Below, piece by piece: positions 8,930 to 24,638 of a DNA stretch of 64,000 bases; position 1 is the stretch's first letter; each line of letters begins with the position of its first letter. This stretch comes from Flaccisagitta enflata (Eukaryota > Chaetognatha > Sagittoidea > Aphragmophora), in the NCBI GenBank assembly GCA_965153355.1, contig OZ231127.1, positions 2,294,001-2,358,000 of the forward strand, read 5' to 3'. Below the pieces are notes generated by a model. It made no database searches. It saw only the letters and a list, made by a program, of their open reading frames with translations, and had not been told where the DNA came from. Position numbers and translations under genes: made by a program.

Positions 8930-10056
8930 CTATGCAGTCTTTTCCATTGCTGAGTTATGGACGTCTAAATCATGGAAAAATAGTAACTGCAATAAAAAAT
9001 GGTGATCTCAATGGATTTATTAAGTGCACTACAGTAGCAGGGCCGATCTCAAGACGGAACTTAGGTCCCCTTAAACCATTCTTTTATAAGGAAAATGGTG
9101 TGTCAAAATCAAGTCACGATGTAAAGGAAAAAATAGTATGCAGTTTGATTTTAAAAGAACTGTTAAACAATGAGCTCACATGTGATTTCTCTATTGAGGA
9201 GATATTTTCAATCACTGAATACAAATTGGCAGACAAAAATCCATTTAATGATTTGCAAAAACCTGTGTTTAACTCTTTCAAGAAGCACAAAGAATCAAAA
9301 GGCTTCATTCAAGCACTGAAAGGGAGTCTAAATTGTGCCATTGGCTCTTTGGGAGTAAATCCTAATCGTTATAAAAATAGCTATTTAATGAATGAAGCTG
9401 ATATAAAAAATGTGGACAGTCTTCATAAACTATCTCATGGAACGCAAGTGGATAAAGACAAAAGACTTTTTCATTTTGCCAGTTCAGGAAGAATTTGCAA
9501 TTTGAAACATTTGCATATGGCTATAATCTCAAATGGCATTGCTCTATTTTGCTCATTCATGCTACAATTTTGCTCATATTTTTCAGGGGAAGGCTATCGT
9601 TTTAATACTGATGGATGTGTGGTTTTCTTAGAGCAATGTTTTCCACCAGAAATACTGGCATGTTCAAATCTAACTAGTGTTATACCGGATATGCATCTAA
9701 AAATGCGATTAGATCTAACTGAAGCAATGAAGTACTTGCATTGGAAAAAAAGTTTTTTTGTAGCATTGGGGGTGTGCCAAAATCATGAAAAAGAATATTT
9801 ACAATCTTTAGTTGAATGTAAACCTTTTAATCAAGAACTGTGTTGTAAGAATTTTATAAATAGTGATATGGCACACCCTATTAAACTGGAATTTCTCGGT
9901 GATGTAGCTGTTGTTCTTAGTGTTAACAAGGCATCGGTGTATAATTCAGTGACACGAGAATATCTAATTAAATCCAGTGGTAGCATGGACCCTTATTTAA
10001 GTAATATTCATATGATGAATTTTTCAGAACTGCATCAAAAGATTTTTGAATGTTAA
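8884..10056 (+). CDS. Family-B DNA polymerase, C-terminal palm/thumb part in -1 frame
   Basis: The frame opens after a TAG at 8881-8883 and overlaps the N-terminal part until 8929; the first ATG is 8890 (388 aa from there). It continues the polymerase: GDLNGFIKC (about 9004-9030) corresponds to the family's 'G.LFGFIECDI' segment, FIQALKGSLNCAIGSLG (about 9304-9354) to motif B (K...N...G), and YRFNTDGCVVF (about 9595-9627) to motif C, normally DTDS. Motif C keeps the second Asp, the metal ligand, but the first Asp is Asn and the Ser is Gly, an unusual form. No standard slippery heptamer or intron of suitable length was found in the 46-bp overlap. The break could be a disabling indel, a sequencing error, or unrecognised recoding or splicing. 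The rest of the frame is free of stops, so any disruption is recent or the frame is maintained. Confidence 0.75.
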   Translation, partial: NRMWRYSDVHILEQLTMQSFPLLSYGRLNHGKIVTAIKNGDLNGFIKCTTVAGPISRRNLGPLKPFFYKENGVSKSSHDVKEKIVCSLILKELLNNELTCDFSIEEIFSITEYKLADKNPFNDLQKPVFNSFKKHKESKGFIQALKGSLNCAIGSLGVNPNRYKNSYLMNEADIKNVDSLHKLSHGTQVDKDKRLFHFASSGRICNLKHLHMAIISNGIALFCSFMLQFCSYFSGEGYRFNTDGCVVFLEQCFPPEILACSNLTSVIPDMHLKMRLDLTEAMKYLHWKKSFFVALGVCQNHEKEYLQSLVECKPFNQELCCKNFINSDMAHPIKLEFLGDVAVVLSVNKASVYNSVTREYLIKSSGSMDPYLSNIHMMNFSELHQKIFEC

Positions 10057-10397
10057 TTTATTTTAATTGCTATTTATTTTAATTTATTTCAGATGGCATC
10101 AGAAAAGGATAACGAGATTAAAAAGAAAAAAAAAAAACATTTTAGCGGATACAGTGCGACGCAGAGTAACAGATATTTGATGAAAATAACGATACGGTGA
10201 ATAACGATGCGCAGTAGGTCGCTAAGACAATGAAAAAAAAAGACCAAGTAGGCCTATAGGTGCGTCATGTGAATCATCAAATGTATGCGTTACTAATTGA
10301 TCGACAAAACAATTTACCAACCGACCGACGGACACAACCATTTAACAAAGGTGTTTCATCGCACCAAAAACGCATTTATGATGAACAATAGATTGAT
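10057..10397. other. Convergent intergenic region (polymerase and helicase 3' ends)
   Basis: Holds AT-rich sequence with TTTATT (AATAAA on the minus strand at 10073-10078), and a 35-codon frame at 10093-10200 (preceded by TTTATTTCAG, Lys-rich) that could be a small exon but has no other support. The rest shows nothing recognisable. Confidence 0.5.
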
Positions 10398-12606
10398 CTA
10401 CTGTGAGAAATCTTGAATTTGTTCTTGAGAGGGGTCCACTGCTGGCGGACGATCAAAAAGATGAAAGTGGATCATCCAGAGCTGAACGAGATTCGCTGGC
10501 GTTATGATTTCCGGCGCGGGTTCGATCCAACTATATAATGTGAAGGGGGGCGTTGCAAGGGAAAAGAAAGATGGTATAAGGGATGGAAAGAGATACAGTC
10601 AGAAAAAAAAACAAGGCCGGATACAGTGCTATCTCAGTCGCGTGCGGGTGGGCAGGGGTTGTGTTTGAGGTCATTTCATGAATTGGGTAGGAGTATTGGA
10701 TGGACGGATGGAAGGATGGGACAACGGACAGATGGACCAACGGATGGACAGATTAACGGACCAACATAGTGGGGTGTAGAGTTGCGTGTCCATGAAAAAA
10801 AAAATGTGATAAATAATAACCTGAAAGGACGATCCTGTGGCATCTCGTAGGTTTCCTTCAGAGTTCTGACTTGTTGCGGAGTCATGCGTTCGTATTTCTC
10901 CCTGGTCAAACTGATGATTGGGGTTGTCATCTTAAATTCGAAGCATCTGAGCACAGTGTAAAAATGACGGGTTTGGAAAATTTTAATTTGAGAACAAGTA
11001 ACTGATAAAGTGGTTTTCATTGTCGGTTTATTTTTAAGTTATTCCGTCGGTCCGTTTTAAATATATGCCCCTGCCCAAATTTCCACAATTTAATTGTTTA
11101 CCTGGAACGAAGGGCATTCAAATTTCTTTGATCTCCTGGTGCCACGTAGTTCTCTAGGACATCGTTGGAAGTCGTCCAGACTTTAAAGGGGGTGGTACGC
11201 ATGGATGCGCTTTTTCCCTTTTTGTTCACCACCGTTGGTGATCCTTAATGAAAAGATATATGGATGAAGAAGTGGGAAGAAAAAAAAAATCTGTCGGTTT
11301 GTAGGTACGTCCGTCCGTCCGTCAGTCCTACCATTTGTTAGTCCATCCATTTGTCATAATTTTTTTTTTTTTTTGGGGGTTATGCGGTTTTTGGCCTCAC
11401 TGCTCCTGCCCAAGTTATAATGACTTACCTTCAAAGAGTAATTTCAATGCCGAAATCGCCAAAAATCCAACTTTCAATTCCTATAAGCAGTAAAGCAGGG
11501 TTACATAAGGTAGTGGTTACATTTCAAATGGATAAAAATGTGGCTATGGATTACAGAAAAAAAAAAAAGAATATGGACATGGAATATGAAAATGGAATAT
11601 GGTTCAAAATAGTAAACTGACCTCGGCTAAGACAATGCTGCAATGGTCGTCCAATGTCTCCAAAAAGAAATCTTTCGAATCATGGTTGGGATGACATAAG
11701 TACAAACTTTGCAAACAAAGACGAGATAGCATCGACTTTCTGTAGTAGGAAGGGTAAGGGTAAGGGTAAGATAAGGTAAGGTTATGTAAGGTAAGGCGAG
11801 GCAAGGTAAGGTAAGGGCAAGGGTAATGCACGTTCTTACTAACCCGGAATTGCTTGATCCATAGAAGAACGCACAATTGCGTTTGGCTAGGGCGGGTAGG
11901 TCGGTTTCGCCTGAAGTATCAAGAAAATTCGAGACCCAGCGAAAAAACAAAGCCACATCGAAGTTATGGCTAAGTAAGAAGCCTTGGAGCCATCTTGTTG
12001 CGTAGTCGAAGGACGTTTCCAATGGTTCCAACGGTTCGTCTTTGTCAATTTCGCCTGAATCTTGGAGGTATTTGTGATGGGCTTCATGTGCCTTTTTTGC
12101 CTCTTCATTGGCACGAAGGACGTTCTCATACCTAAAATGGAATGATATTCACAGTTTATTATGGTTTAAGGTTTACTATGTTTATTAATGCTTTTTTTCT
12201 TTGGTTAATTGAAAAACAAGGTCGGATACACGGCTGCCCCAGTCACGTGCGGGTGGGCAGGGGTCATAATTGAGGTCACCAGATCATTTGAGCAGGAGCA
12301 GTGAGGCCACAAACCGCAAAAAAACCAAAAAAAAAAAAAAGAGTAAAGTGTGATTGACCAACGGACGGACCAACGGACCGACAAAGACCGACAAAGCGGG
12401 GTGTAGAGTCGCGTAGCATATGAATAAAAATACCCCATAAATGTTTACCTTTTGTAATGTCGGTAGGCCCACGAATCAAGGTTGTCCAGGGCTAATTTAG
12501 CCTCAAGATACAAATCGACCAACGAAGTAGCCAAAGGGATCCAAGTATTTCCTAATATTCAAATACAGAAAGAAAAAAAAAATAGAATGAAAGAGCGACA
12601 GAGTGT

Positions 12607-12648
<42 letters not shown>

Positions 12649-13023
12649 AAATAACTTATTACCCCCGTGAGGGGGATCAAATATTTGGTTTTTCTCATAT
12701 GATTTGATCCTCACAATCTATTAATCTACAAACTACACCAATATGTACAATTTGGTAAATCCTTTGTGTTTTTAAAAAAAATGTATTTCACACGGTTGGA
12801 GATATTTCATAAAACACCCACAATAATGATATTATGTTGTTCACGCCTTATGACAACCCAGAATAATACTACAAACAGTAATACAGCAATGTAGTCAAAT
12901 TCGAATGGTTTCATATGACATTTACCTTTACATTCACCATTTGAGTATAAACAGTTAACTAGAAATAATAACACAACAATATGCAAATTATTTTGTATTT
13001 GTGGACTGGATAAAATAAACATG

Positions 13024-13106
<83 letters not shown>

Positions 13107-13791
13107 AAAATGAAAGATGAAATAGGGAGTAACTCACCAAGAACGGTGTACAAATTCCACTTGTCCTCAGTGCTGAGGGCAGAGAAGAAGTGAGTTGCAG
13201 ATTCGGGTGCGTGACGCTCTATTAGGACGTAGAGCAGTTTGTTGTGAACATGCCGCTTCTTTCTCCGGTTGATCCAAGCAACACACACCGCGTGGTCTAA
13301 GTGAAGTGTTACATTGTTTTAACCACAAGCACAGGTGAACTTCATACGGTGTTAAGCTCCTACCCTCAAAACCTGCAAAATTACCTCCAAATTCGAGACT
13401 CAGGTGTTGAAATCACTGTTGAGCTTAGCATCAGACCTGAGCCCCCTTTGAAGTGGATGTATTGGCTTTTGGAACCACGGCTCATGAGCACGTCGTGGCA
13501 GGAAGGCCAGTCCGCGAATGATTTGGGGCGATATTCTTGCGCCTTTGCAAGGCAGTCCAAAAGTGGAGGTGCAGGCCTTGGTTCCACCATTCTGCTGCCT
13601 TGTCCTTTCATCTTGTTTCATCTTGAAATAGAAATGAATGGAGAAAAGAGAAAAAGATATCAATGGATGTTATACACTGTATACTGAGTGTGTGTGCGTG
13701 TGTGTGTGCGTGTGTTGCATGTGTGTGTGTGTGCATGTGTGTGTGTGTATGTGTTTGTGTGTGTGTGTGTGTGTGTGTGAGTGTGTGTGTT

Positions 13792-13885
<94 letters not shown>

Positions 13886-14227
13886 TGTGTGTGTGTGTGT
13901 ATGTGTGTGTGTGTGAAGTGGGTTGTTAATGTGCGTGTGAATGTGCGTGATCGTGTAATATGTCAAGGTATACCTGGTGAAATCGATCACGGACTTCATC
14001 ATTCCATATGGCATGTCTTCCTTCTGTCAAAGCGCACGGCTGCGCAATAAAGTCGTTGGGGTGAAGCAGGGCAATGGCCACCCTGTTCAAATCTCCATCC
14101 AAAATCGTGCTCGAAGACGCAATTTCGTCTATTTCTTTCTCCATGCGGGTCCTTGATCCATTTCTGTATGCATTGGAAAATGAAAATGGGAAAAGAAAAA
14201 GATATATTATATGCATGTGTATTAAAG

Positions 14228-14305
<78 letters not shown>

Positions 14306-14319
14306 AGAGTAGTATAGAC

Positions 14320-14369
<50 letters not shown>

Positions 14370-15399
14370 TGACATTTCGCACATTTTATATCATTTGGAA
14401 GCAACGACGATTACATTTACGATAACGGATGACGTATTTACGTATGAGACGCCTCGATCTTATGCAGGAGAGAATCATGATAATGAGTCGCATAATCGAG
14501 GTGGTGGAGGAAAGTGAGAGGATTTCGCGGAGGAATGATTTTTTTCGACGGAGGAAAGGGAGGCGCGAGCGAGGAAAGGGAGGCGTGAGCGGAAGTGAGC
14601 AGTTTCCGGCGTATACCGGAAATGGACATTGTAGGCGATTGGCTCATAGCAATTTAAACATTAGCACCTCTTTGGAAATCCGACGACCTGTGTAACCTAT
14701 TAGAGTATGTTTTATAGTCATAAAACGAATTCTAAATTTCATGATATTTTTTTTTGTAAAGAGAAAGAATTATACTCACTTTAAGAATCGAACGCCACTC
14801 TTCTTTGGCCTTAGTCCCATATTTCACTGATTTGATTAAATGCCAATGGGAGATGATGTCTTCCGGAAGAACGTGAGCCATGGGGATTTCCCTTAAATGA
14901 TAGAAAATTGGAATGGGATGGTTGAAAAAATAACTGGGAAATGAAAATATGGTATGTACAGAATAAGGCCGGATATATGGAAAATTAGGACCCCTCCCCC
15001 CTTAACCCCCCCCCCCCCCTAACATTGAATTTACCTGTAGTGTCTGTAGTAGATAATTGAATCATTCTCTCTGAGGAATGATCTTTTGAACGTCTTGTAG
15101 TCCAAATCCTGTTTGAAGACTCTCCTTATCTGACTCTTGAATAGAATCAGTTGCGACTCCTGATATGGAAAAAATGTTAGTTTGACCATTTTACTGTTGA
15201 GAAATGTGTGAGAAAGTAAAAAAAAGATAAAAACAAAACAAACAGATGGAATAAATGTCACCTTTGGAGGCGGGGGTAGGCTCTGGGCATGGAGAAGTCT
15301 ATCACCCAACGGTATTGGGTGATAGCGGAGTTCCTTTGGAATGCCTCCTGATTCTGCATCCATAACAGCGTCGTCGACGTACTCGTCGGAGTAATCCAT
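10398..15399 (-). CDS. Superfamily 3 (parvovirus NS1/papillomavirus E1-type) helicase, about 14 exons (626 aa model)
   Basis: Exons, 5' to 3' on the minus strand: 15399-15262, 15159-15035, 14891-14780, 14687-14668, 14163-13974, 13611-13437, 13296-13138, 12551-12449, 12131-11844, 11739-11622, 11480-11429, 11243-11102, 10946-10821, 10530-10398. The last eight exons are strongly supported: phases fit exactly and the stop is in frame. Motifs: Walker A FYGSSNSGKS (residues about 430-439; the Gly codon is split by an intron), Walker B IVLAEE (472-477), and a sensor-1/motif C VWTTSN (515-520), the A-B-C order of SF3 AAA+ helicases. These form hexamers that unwind viral origins. The N-terminal half is unrecognised; I see no clear HUH nickase. 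Junctions around the 20-nt exon and the 13611/13437 borders are tentative. It converges on the polymerase gene. Confidence 0.78.
10612..10792 (+). repeat. R1 copy inside last helicase intron
   Basis: AAGGCCGGATACAGTGCTA..., GTCGCGTGCGGGTGGGCAGGG, many (T)GGACGGA units and a 3' end GTGGGGTGTAGAGTTGCG. It is nearly full length and opposite in orientation to the gene. The intron is 10531-10820. Confidence 0.8.
11244..11428. repeat. R1-derived sequence in a helicase intron
   Basis: This intron contains CGTCCGTCCGTCAGTCC and, 70 bp on, TTGGCCTCACTGCTCCTGCC, which is the reverse complement of the internal segment of the R1 copy at 12.24-12.33 kb. The intron therefore appears to be mostly a decayed R1. 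Confidence 0.6.
11748..11828. repeat. GGTAA/TAAGG short tandem repeat in a helicase intron
   Basis: Runs of AAGGGTAAGGGTAAG, TAAGGTAAGG and GGCAAGGTAAGG fill most of the 104-bp intron 11740-11843. On the coding (minus) strand this is a CCTTACC pyrimidine-rich run. Confidence 0.75.
12222..12425 (+). repeat. R1 copy in a helicase intron (12132-12448)
   Basis: Begins AAGGTCGGATACACGGCTG, has GTGCGGGTGGGCAGGGG, an internal GAGCAGGAGCAGTGAGGCC, then AACGGACGGACCAACGG and the 3' end AGCGGGGTGTAGAGTCGCG. This is one of the better full-length R1 copies. Confidence 0.85.
13024..14366. repeat. Microsatellites in helicase introns: (GA)n, (GT)n, (GA)n
   Basis: (GA)n at 13024-13103, an imperfect (GT)n at 13684-13915, and (GA)n with small interruptions at 14229-14366. 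A smaller (GA)n lies at 12607-12650. All are in introns of the helicase model, so frames running through them (Cys-Val, His-Thr or Ser-Leu repeats) are not genes. Confidence 0.9.
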
Positions 15400-15700
15400 T
15401 TTGAAGTTGAAGAGTGTTTTTCTTTTTTTCAAAAGAGTTTTTTATATTTTCCAAGTATTGAATTTATTTCCCTGAAACCTGTGTGTTAAATGATGTATGG
15501 AAAAGGAGAATATCATAACAAATATCAAGAATTAGTATTCATGATATTTGCCATTAAAATGGAAACATTTTTTTTTTTCTGAAAAATCAGTTTCAATGCA
15601 ATTTACAAATGATATGTAAAAAAACGCGAAAGTCGGACCGGGTAGGTAATCAGTCTTTCTTTCCTTTTGTGGCGCCATCAGCTTCGTTCATGAGAGAAAT

Positions 15701-15788
<88 letters not shown>

Positions 15789-15819
15789 GGTGAAAAATGG
15801 AAGAGGTAGAAATAACAAA
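15400..15819. other. Intergenic region upstream of helicase gene
   Basis: AT-rich with a long (GA)n at 15708-15785. It is presumably the helicase promoter side; no motif stands out. The helicase start could be 33 nt earlier (in-frame ATG at 15430-15432). Confidence 0.5.
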
Positions 15820-17156
15820 TTAAGATAATGCATGAAAATGCATGACGGCAAACAAAATCAATTCACGGTTTTCCAATTCGTATGGAAGGAAACGATTGTA
15901 GAAGGCCATGTTGGGGGACACAACCTTGTGATCCGTTGCAACATGCTTAACCCATTCCCTGCATTCAGAAAATGTTTTTTTGCAACGATTGCACCCAATA
16001 GTGCAGTGAAATAGCTCGTAAGAGCTACTTAATAAGTGGTCAAAAAAATCCGAGTATGGAAAAAGCTTGCGACAGTGTTGACACACAATTTCATGATTAA
16101 ACATCTCAAAGTGGCACAGTATATTGTCATTAAGCAATTTTGACCAAGAAAAACTTTCGAAGCAACTATAACAGGTAAGGGTTTGTGCTATTTTCTGAAA
16201 ATTGAGTCTAACAAAACTACATTCACTCGTGGTTATGTGCAGGGCAGGTGTGATTCCGAGGTGGTTGCGAGATGTTTTTGACGGGAACAATTTAAAACAC
16301 AGATGACAACATCTGTGTTTTAACTTTCCCGGCAATTTGTTTTGGGACTTACTTGGGAGTTTTTTTGGCCCTTTCTTCACTTCGGGGATTTTGTTGATGG
16401 GGATTTTGTTGATATGCGATTCTGTTGGTCTAAATTGGTGCGTAGTATGTTGAAGTATTGATGACTGTTTTGCTGGTGTCGGTCCCATTGAAATTCGGTT
16501 TTCTTTTCCACTGAGTGGGTCCTGCAGTTTGTGACTGGGAGGGAGAATACCTTGTGCTGGTAGAACTTTTCCACTGAGTGGGTCCTGCAGTTTGTGGCTG
16601 GCAGGGAGAATTCCTTGTGGTGGTAGAGCGCCTGGGGGTGGGAGTGGCCTCTTTTGTCCGGCGAGGGGAGGCAAATTGGATTTCTTTGGCGCATCGCTAA
16701 CGATTGATACCGGTTTGTTGCTGGTGTCTTTGAGGACCACAACTGGGACGACGGTTACATCAGGATCCTCGCTCAAAGCCCCTACTTCATTGCTAAAATC
16801 TGGTTTGATTATAACCTTGTGTTTTAGGGAGGAAGAAGACTGACCTTTGCTTTCTTTGTTAGGGGCAACGGCATGTATGGCCACCCATTTCTTCGATTTT
16901 TTCTCTGGTTGGACTATCTGCTTACTTGTGATTGGGAAGCCTAACTTGGAGGTACTTGGAATTGCTTTGGCACCTTCAGCTAAAGGAGAGATTTTTTTGG
17001 TTGCCTCCTTAACTTGCTTCTTGGAATCCTGTTTCCCTGTTTCAACGCCTGACTCTTTCTTTCTCCCTATCTCACTCTCACTCTCTCCAGCTTTTTCATT
17101 AACTCTCTCTCTCTCTGCCTCATTGAACTGGAGTGATGTTGAAGTAGTGGGAGGGG

Positions 17157-21598
<4,442 letters not shown>

Positions 21599-21997
21599 CT
21601 AGCGAAGATTTCTGATGGCGCGGCGCTCTTGCAATTGCGCGATGCCATCTCGCGCCCGATTGAGAACGGCCATGACCCTGCCGGGCCATCCATTCTCCCA
21701 GTCGACGGCTTCGCCTCTTCTGGCCGCTACCACAGCGGCGACAATGACGACCACAAAGGCCACAACAGATAATGAAATCTGAAGAATCTTATAGACTTTG
21801 TCCAAAGAATCTTCAGATTCCCTTATCGGTGCGGCCGTTGGGGTCGCCAAAGACGCCGCTGTAGTGGCGGTGGTGGTGGCGTTGTTGGCAGGGATGATCT
21901 GCCACGGCGCCAACGCCGCCGGATCCCCGTCGAGTGCGGCGACCATGGCGATGACGCCGCTCATGGCGCCGGCGACGAGGATGATCTTCGGAATCAT
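21599..21997 (-). CDS. Small single-pass (type I-like) membrane protein (132 aa)
   Basis: ATG at 21995-21997. Residues 1-22 form a hydrophobic N-terminal signal-like segment (KIILVAGAMSGVIAMVAA). Residues 25-60 are Ala/Thr/Pro-rich (ATTTATTAASLATPTAA) with NAT as a possible N-glycosylation site. Residues about 71-92 are a strong transmembrane helix (ILQISLSVVAFVVVIVAAVV), followed by Arg residues and a 40-residue basic amphipathic tail. The layout suggests a surface or envelope-like protein with a mucin-like stalk. The gene is noticeably more GC-rich than its neighbours. No homologue is recognised. A longer Arg-rich frame (22211-21813) covers the 5' part in another frame but looks like a shadow. 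Confidence 0.6.
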   Translation of the reverse strand: MIPKIILVAGAMSGVIAMVAALDGDPAALAPWQIIPANNATTTATTAASLATPTAAPIRESEDSLDKVYKILQISLSVVAFVVVIVAAVVAARRGEAVDWENGWPGRVMAVLNRARDGIAQLQERRAIRNLR

Positions 21998-24638
21998 CTT
22001 CTTCTTTCTTCTTTCTTCTTTTTCTTCTTTCTTCTTTCTTGATCTTTATTCTTCTTTCTTGACAGCTTCTTCGACGATAGGACTGTTTTTCTTTGCCACC
22101 CAGGACGGAGTGCATTAAGCAAGTAGAACTCGAACACAAAACCTTCAAATTTGGTTCAGGCTTATAAGTATAACTGACCAGTCGATCGAACCTTAGAGAG
22201 AGCATGGTCAAGTTTCCCTACATTGTAATCGTTTTGACCCTACATTTGTGTTTCTTTCTATGTACGTTTTTAAATAAAACAGCCATACTGTACTTTATTT
22301 TTTTTCGGATTTTTATTACTAACAAACAGTTTGACATACTTCAACAATACAGAGTATAAGAATTGTTGTCGTTACAGTAAATACCCCTTAAAAAGGCCTA
22401 AAACCAAACAAACACAAATATATAGGTTCTAATAGGTGACGTTCACTAGTTATAGGCAGCACTGCATACAAAAATATAAACACGAAGGAGAAAGCTGCAT
22501 TGGAAATTTCAATTGAAATTTGAATACAGTGAAATTTCATTATAACGAACCCGCTAATAAGAAATATCCGCATAAAAACCATAAAAATAGTACTCAATTT
22601 GTATGAATAATGCCACATTAATAAGCCACGATCACCTCCTAAAGACAAAGACACATTAATACTATGGCAATTGCTAGTGACAAAACTTTTATGGCATAAA
22701 CCTGGTTAAGTCACTTTCAAACATAGAGAAAGTTTTTGGGACCCAAAAGATTCCGCGATTAAAATACACAATATCAGTAGTTGAAAAATAGGATGATTTG
22801 CCATTTAGCTGTATATTCATGCAATAGTATGTACATGTAGAAACATAATTTTTTTAACAATTTCTTAAGAAACTTTTGAAAGAAATATCAATTTTGACCA
22901 CTGTATTCAAATTTTCAGCATCAAACATAAAAAATCATAGCTTACAATGTTTAACTACACGGTTCTACATTTGAATGTGGTAACTGCATTATGCAAATGA
23001 GGTGTAAGTCAAATTTTGTAACTATGAGTTTTTTTTTTTCATCATCTTTTTAAATGCGTCCTCGCATGTCTATAAAATGTCTTGTCCGTCGGTTGGTTGG
23101 TCGGTCGGTCGGTCGGTCTCACACGCTTTCGAATATTCAGCAATTTTCACATTCTTTATTTACCTTGTAATAATACTATTACAATAACCAGTGATCCATC
23201 AAAAGTTGCTGGCATCTAGCCAGATGGATCACTTACAAATATTTTAGCTAATAAAAAACCTCCAAGAAGAGTTTAAAGTACTAATTAGATAGTGGAAAAA
23301 GGGATCATTTACCATTTAATTATATGTACATAAGAAAGTAGTTGCATGTAGAGACATAATGTTTTTAACAATTTCTTGAAAAAATTTTGAAAAAAATGAC
23401 AATTTTCACCACTGTATTTATTTATCTTCTACAAAACATCAAAAATTTCAGCCTACAATTAATAAATACAAAGTTCTACATTTGAATGTGGTAACTGCAT
23501 TATGCAAATGAGGTTTAAGTCAAATTTTTTAACTATGAGTTTTTTTTTTTATCATCTTTTTACATGGGTCCTCGCGCTTCTATAACATAACTTGTCCGTC
23601 GGTTGGTCGGTCGGTCGGTCGGTTGGTCACGCAAACATTAAAAATGAGCAGAACGGCTAATTTTAACGCATTTCTTCATTCCTATCACCCTTCATGCCTC
23701 ACCACAACCATAGTAATTCATTGAATCATTCATTCATTCATTCATTCATTCATTCTTACATTCATTCATTCATCAAAAACGTTCATTCATAAAATCTTAA
23801 TAAAACAAGGCGAATTTATTGACCTTGAGTTAATCTTGTTTCATGTATATGCACAATGCTACACCTTACCGGGTCAATACTATCAGAATAACCAGTGATC
23901 CATCATAAGTTGCTGGCGTCTGGCCAGATGGATCACCTATAAACATAGATCGACATATTAAAAAGCAAGATCTAAGCATGAGATTTCAAAATGAAGATAA
24001 GAGATAAGAGATGAAAAATAGGATCATTTCCCTTTTAGTTGTATATTCATGCAATACTATGTACATGTGAAAGCACATTTTATTTGACATATCTTCTTAA
24101 AAATTTAAAAAAAGTCAATGTTTACCTCTACTTTTTGAATTTAACCTTAAAAACCATAAAATCTTTACATTAAAATCTATGATAAAAAAATAAAATTTTG
24201 ACATTGAACACATTAAACCGCATTATGCAAATGAGATTTGGGTTGGTTATATTTTTCACTCTGAACTTTTTTTTTTTTCAACTTTTTTAGACACATACAC
24301 ACAATTCTACACCTAACTGAATCAGCCAAAACGTCCATAGGTCAATCCGTCCGTCGGTCCGACACGTTTTCGAATATTGGGTAGTTTTCTACATAATTTA
24401 CCCGACACAACAATGTATATAAGCAAAGTTTTTTTCCATGAGGTACTTTTTAGTTTATTCCCCCCCCCCCCCCGCCCATCCCTTTACACCCCAGACATCA
24501 TATCATGCAAAAAAGTGAGGACTGATGAGGACCGATGAGGATTACTGAGGACTGATGAGAACTAATGAGGATTAACGAGGACTGACGAGGGAATTTTGTT
24601 GAGTTACTCCTCTTATTTTTCAAAGATTGCGAGGAGAT
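21998..24638. other. Long gene-poor region between two membrane-protein genes
   Basis: No convincing coding frame. 22000-22060 is a TTCTTT-rich tract. The main content is the threefold repeat described separately, plus (ATTC)n at 23720-23775, poly-C at 24462-24473, and a run of GAGGACTGATGAGGA-type units at 24515-24590. Confidence 0.6.
22780..24395. repeat. Three diverged copies of a roughly 330-bp AT-rich repeat, each with ATGCAAATGAG
   Basis: Copies at about 22780-23120, 23290-23640 and 24005-24390. Shared landmarks in order: ATAGGATSATTTSCC-like start, TATGTACATGT, AACAATTTCTT(A/G)A, ACATT...TGCATTATGCAAATGAG, a poly-T run, and a GTCCGTCGGT(TT)GG R1-like tract. ATGCAAAT occurs at 22991-22998, 23502-23509 and 24225-24232. 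A second shared block, CCAGTGATCCATC followed by GCCAGATGGATCAC, precedes copies 2 and 3 (about 23190 and 23895). Confidence 0.75.

Noticed and set aside
8880-8940. Programmed -1 frameshift or tiny intron joining the polymerase halves
   Set aside because: No slippery heptamer with a downstream structure and no GT-AG pair of the required length was found; reported only as an unexplained frame break.
10505-10535. GGTTCGATCC resembling a tRNA T-loop
   Set aside because: The flanks do not pair into a T-stem and no anticodon or D arm is present; the segment is the start of the last helicase exon on the other strand.
13437-13611. BIR-like start (RPKSFADWP) in a helicase exon
   Set aside because: The zinc-binding Cys/His residues of a BIR domain are absent; the resemblance is limited to a few residues.
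14429-14695. Plus-strand 88-aa Arg-rich frame inside a helicase intron
   Set aside because: Purine-rich composition explains the Arg/Glu content; it overlaps the putative micro-exon on the other strand and has no supporting feature.
21813-22211. Arg/Lys-rich minus-strand frame, possible core protein
   Set aside because: It covers a TTCTTT tract and the antiparallel-frame shadow of the small membrane protein; the latter has signal, stalk and transmembrane logic and was preferred.
23720-23775. Short-period repeat considered as a CRISPR-like array
   Set aside because: It is (ATTC)n without spacers; no array with unique spacers exists anywhere in the window, as expected for eukaryotic DNA.
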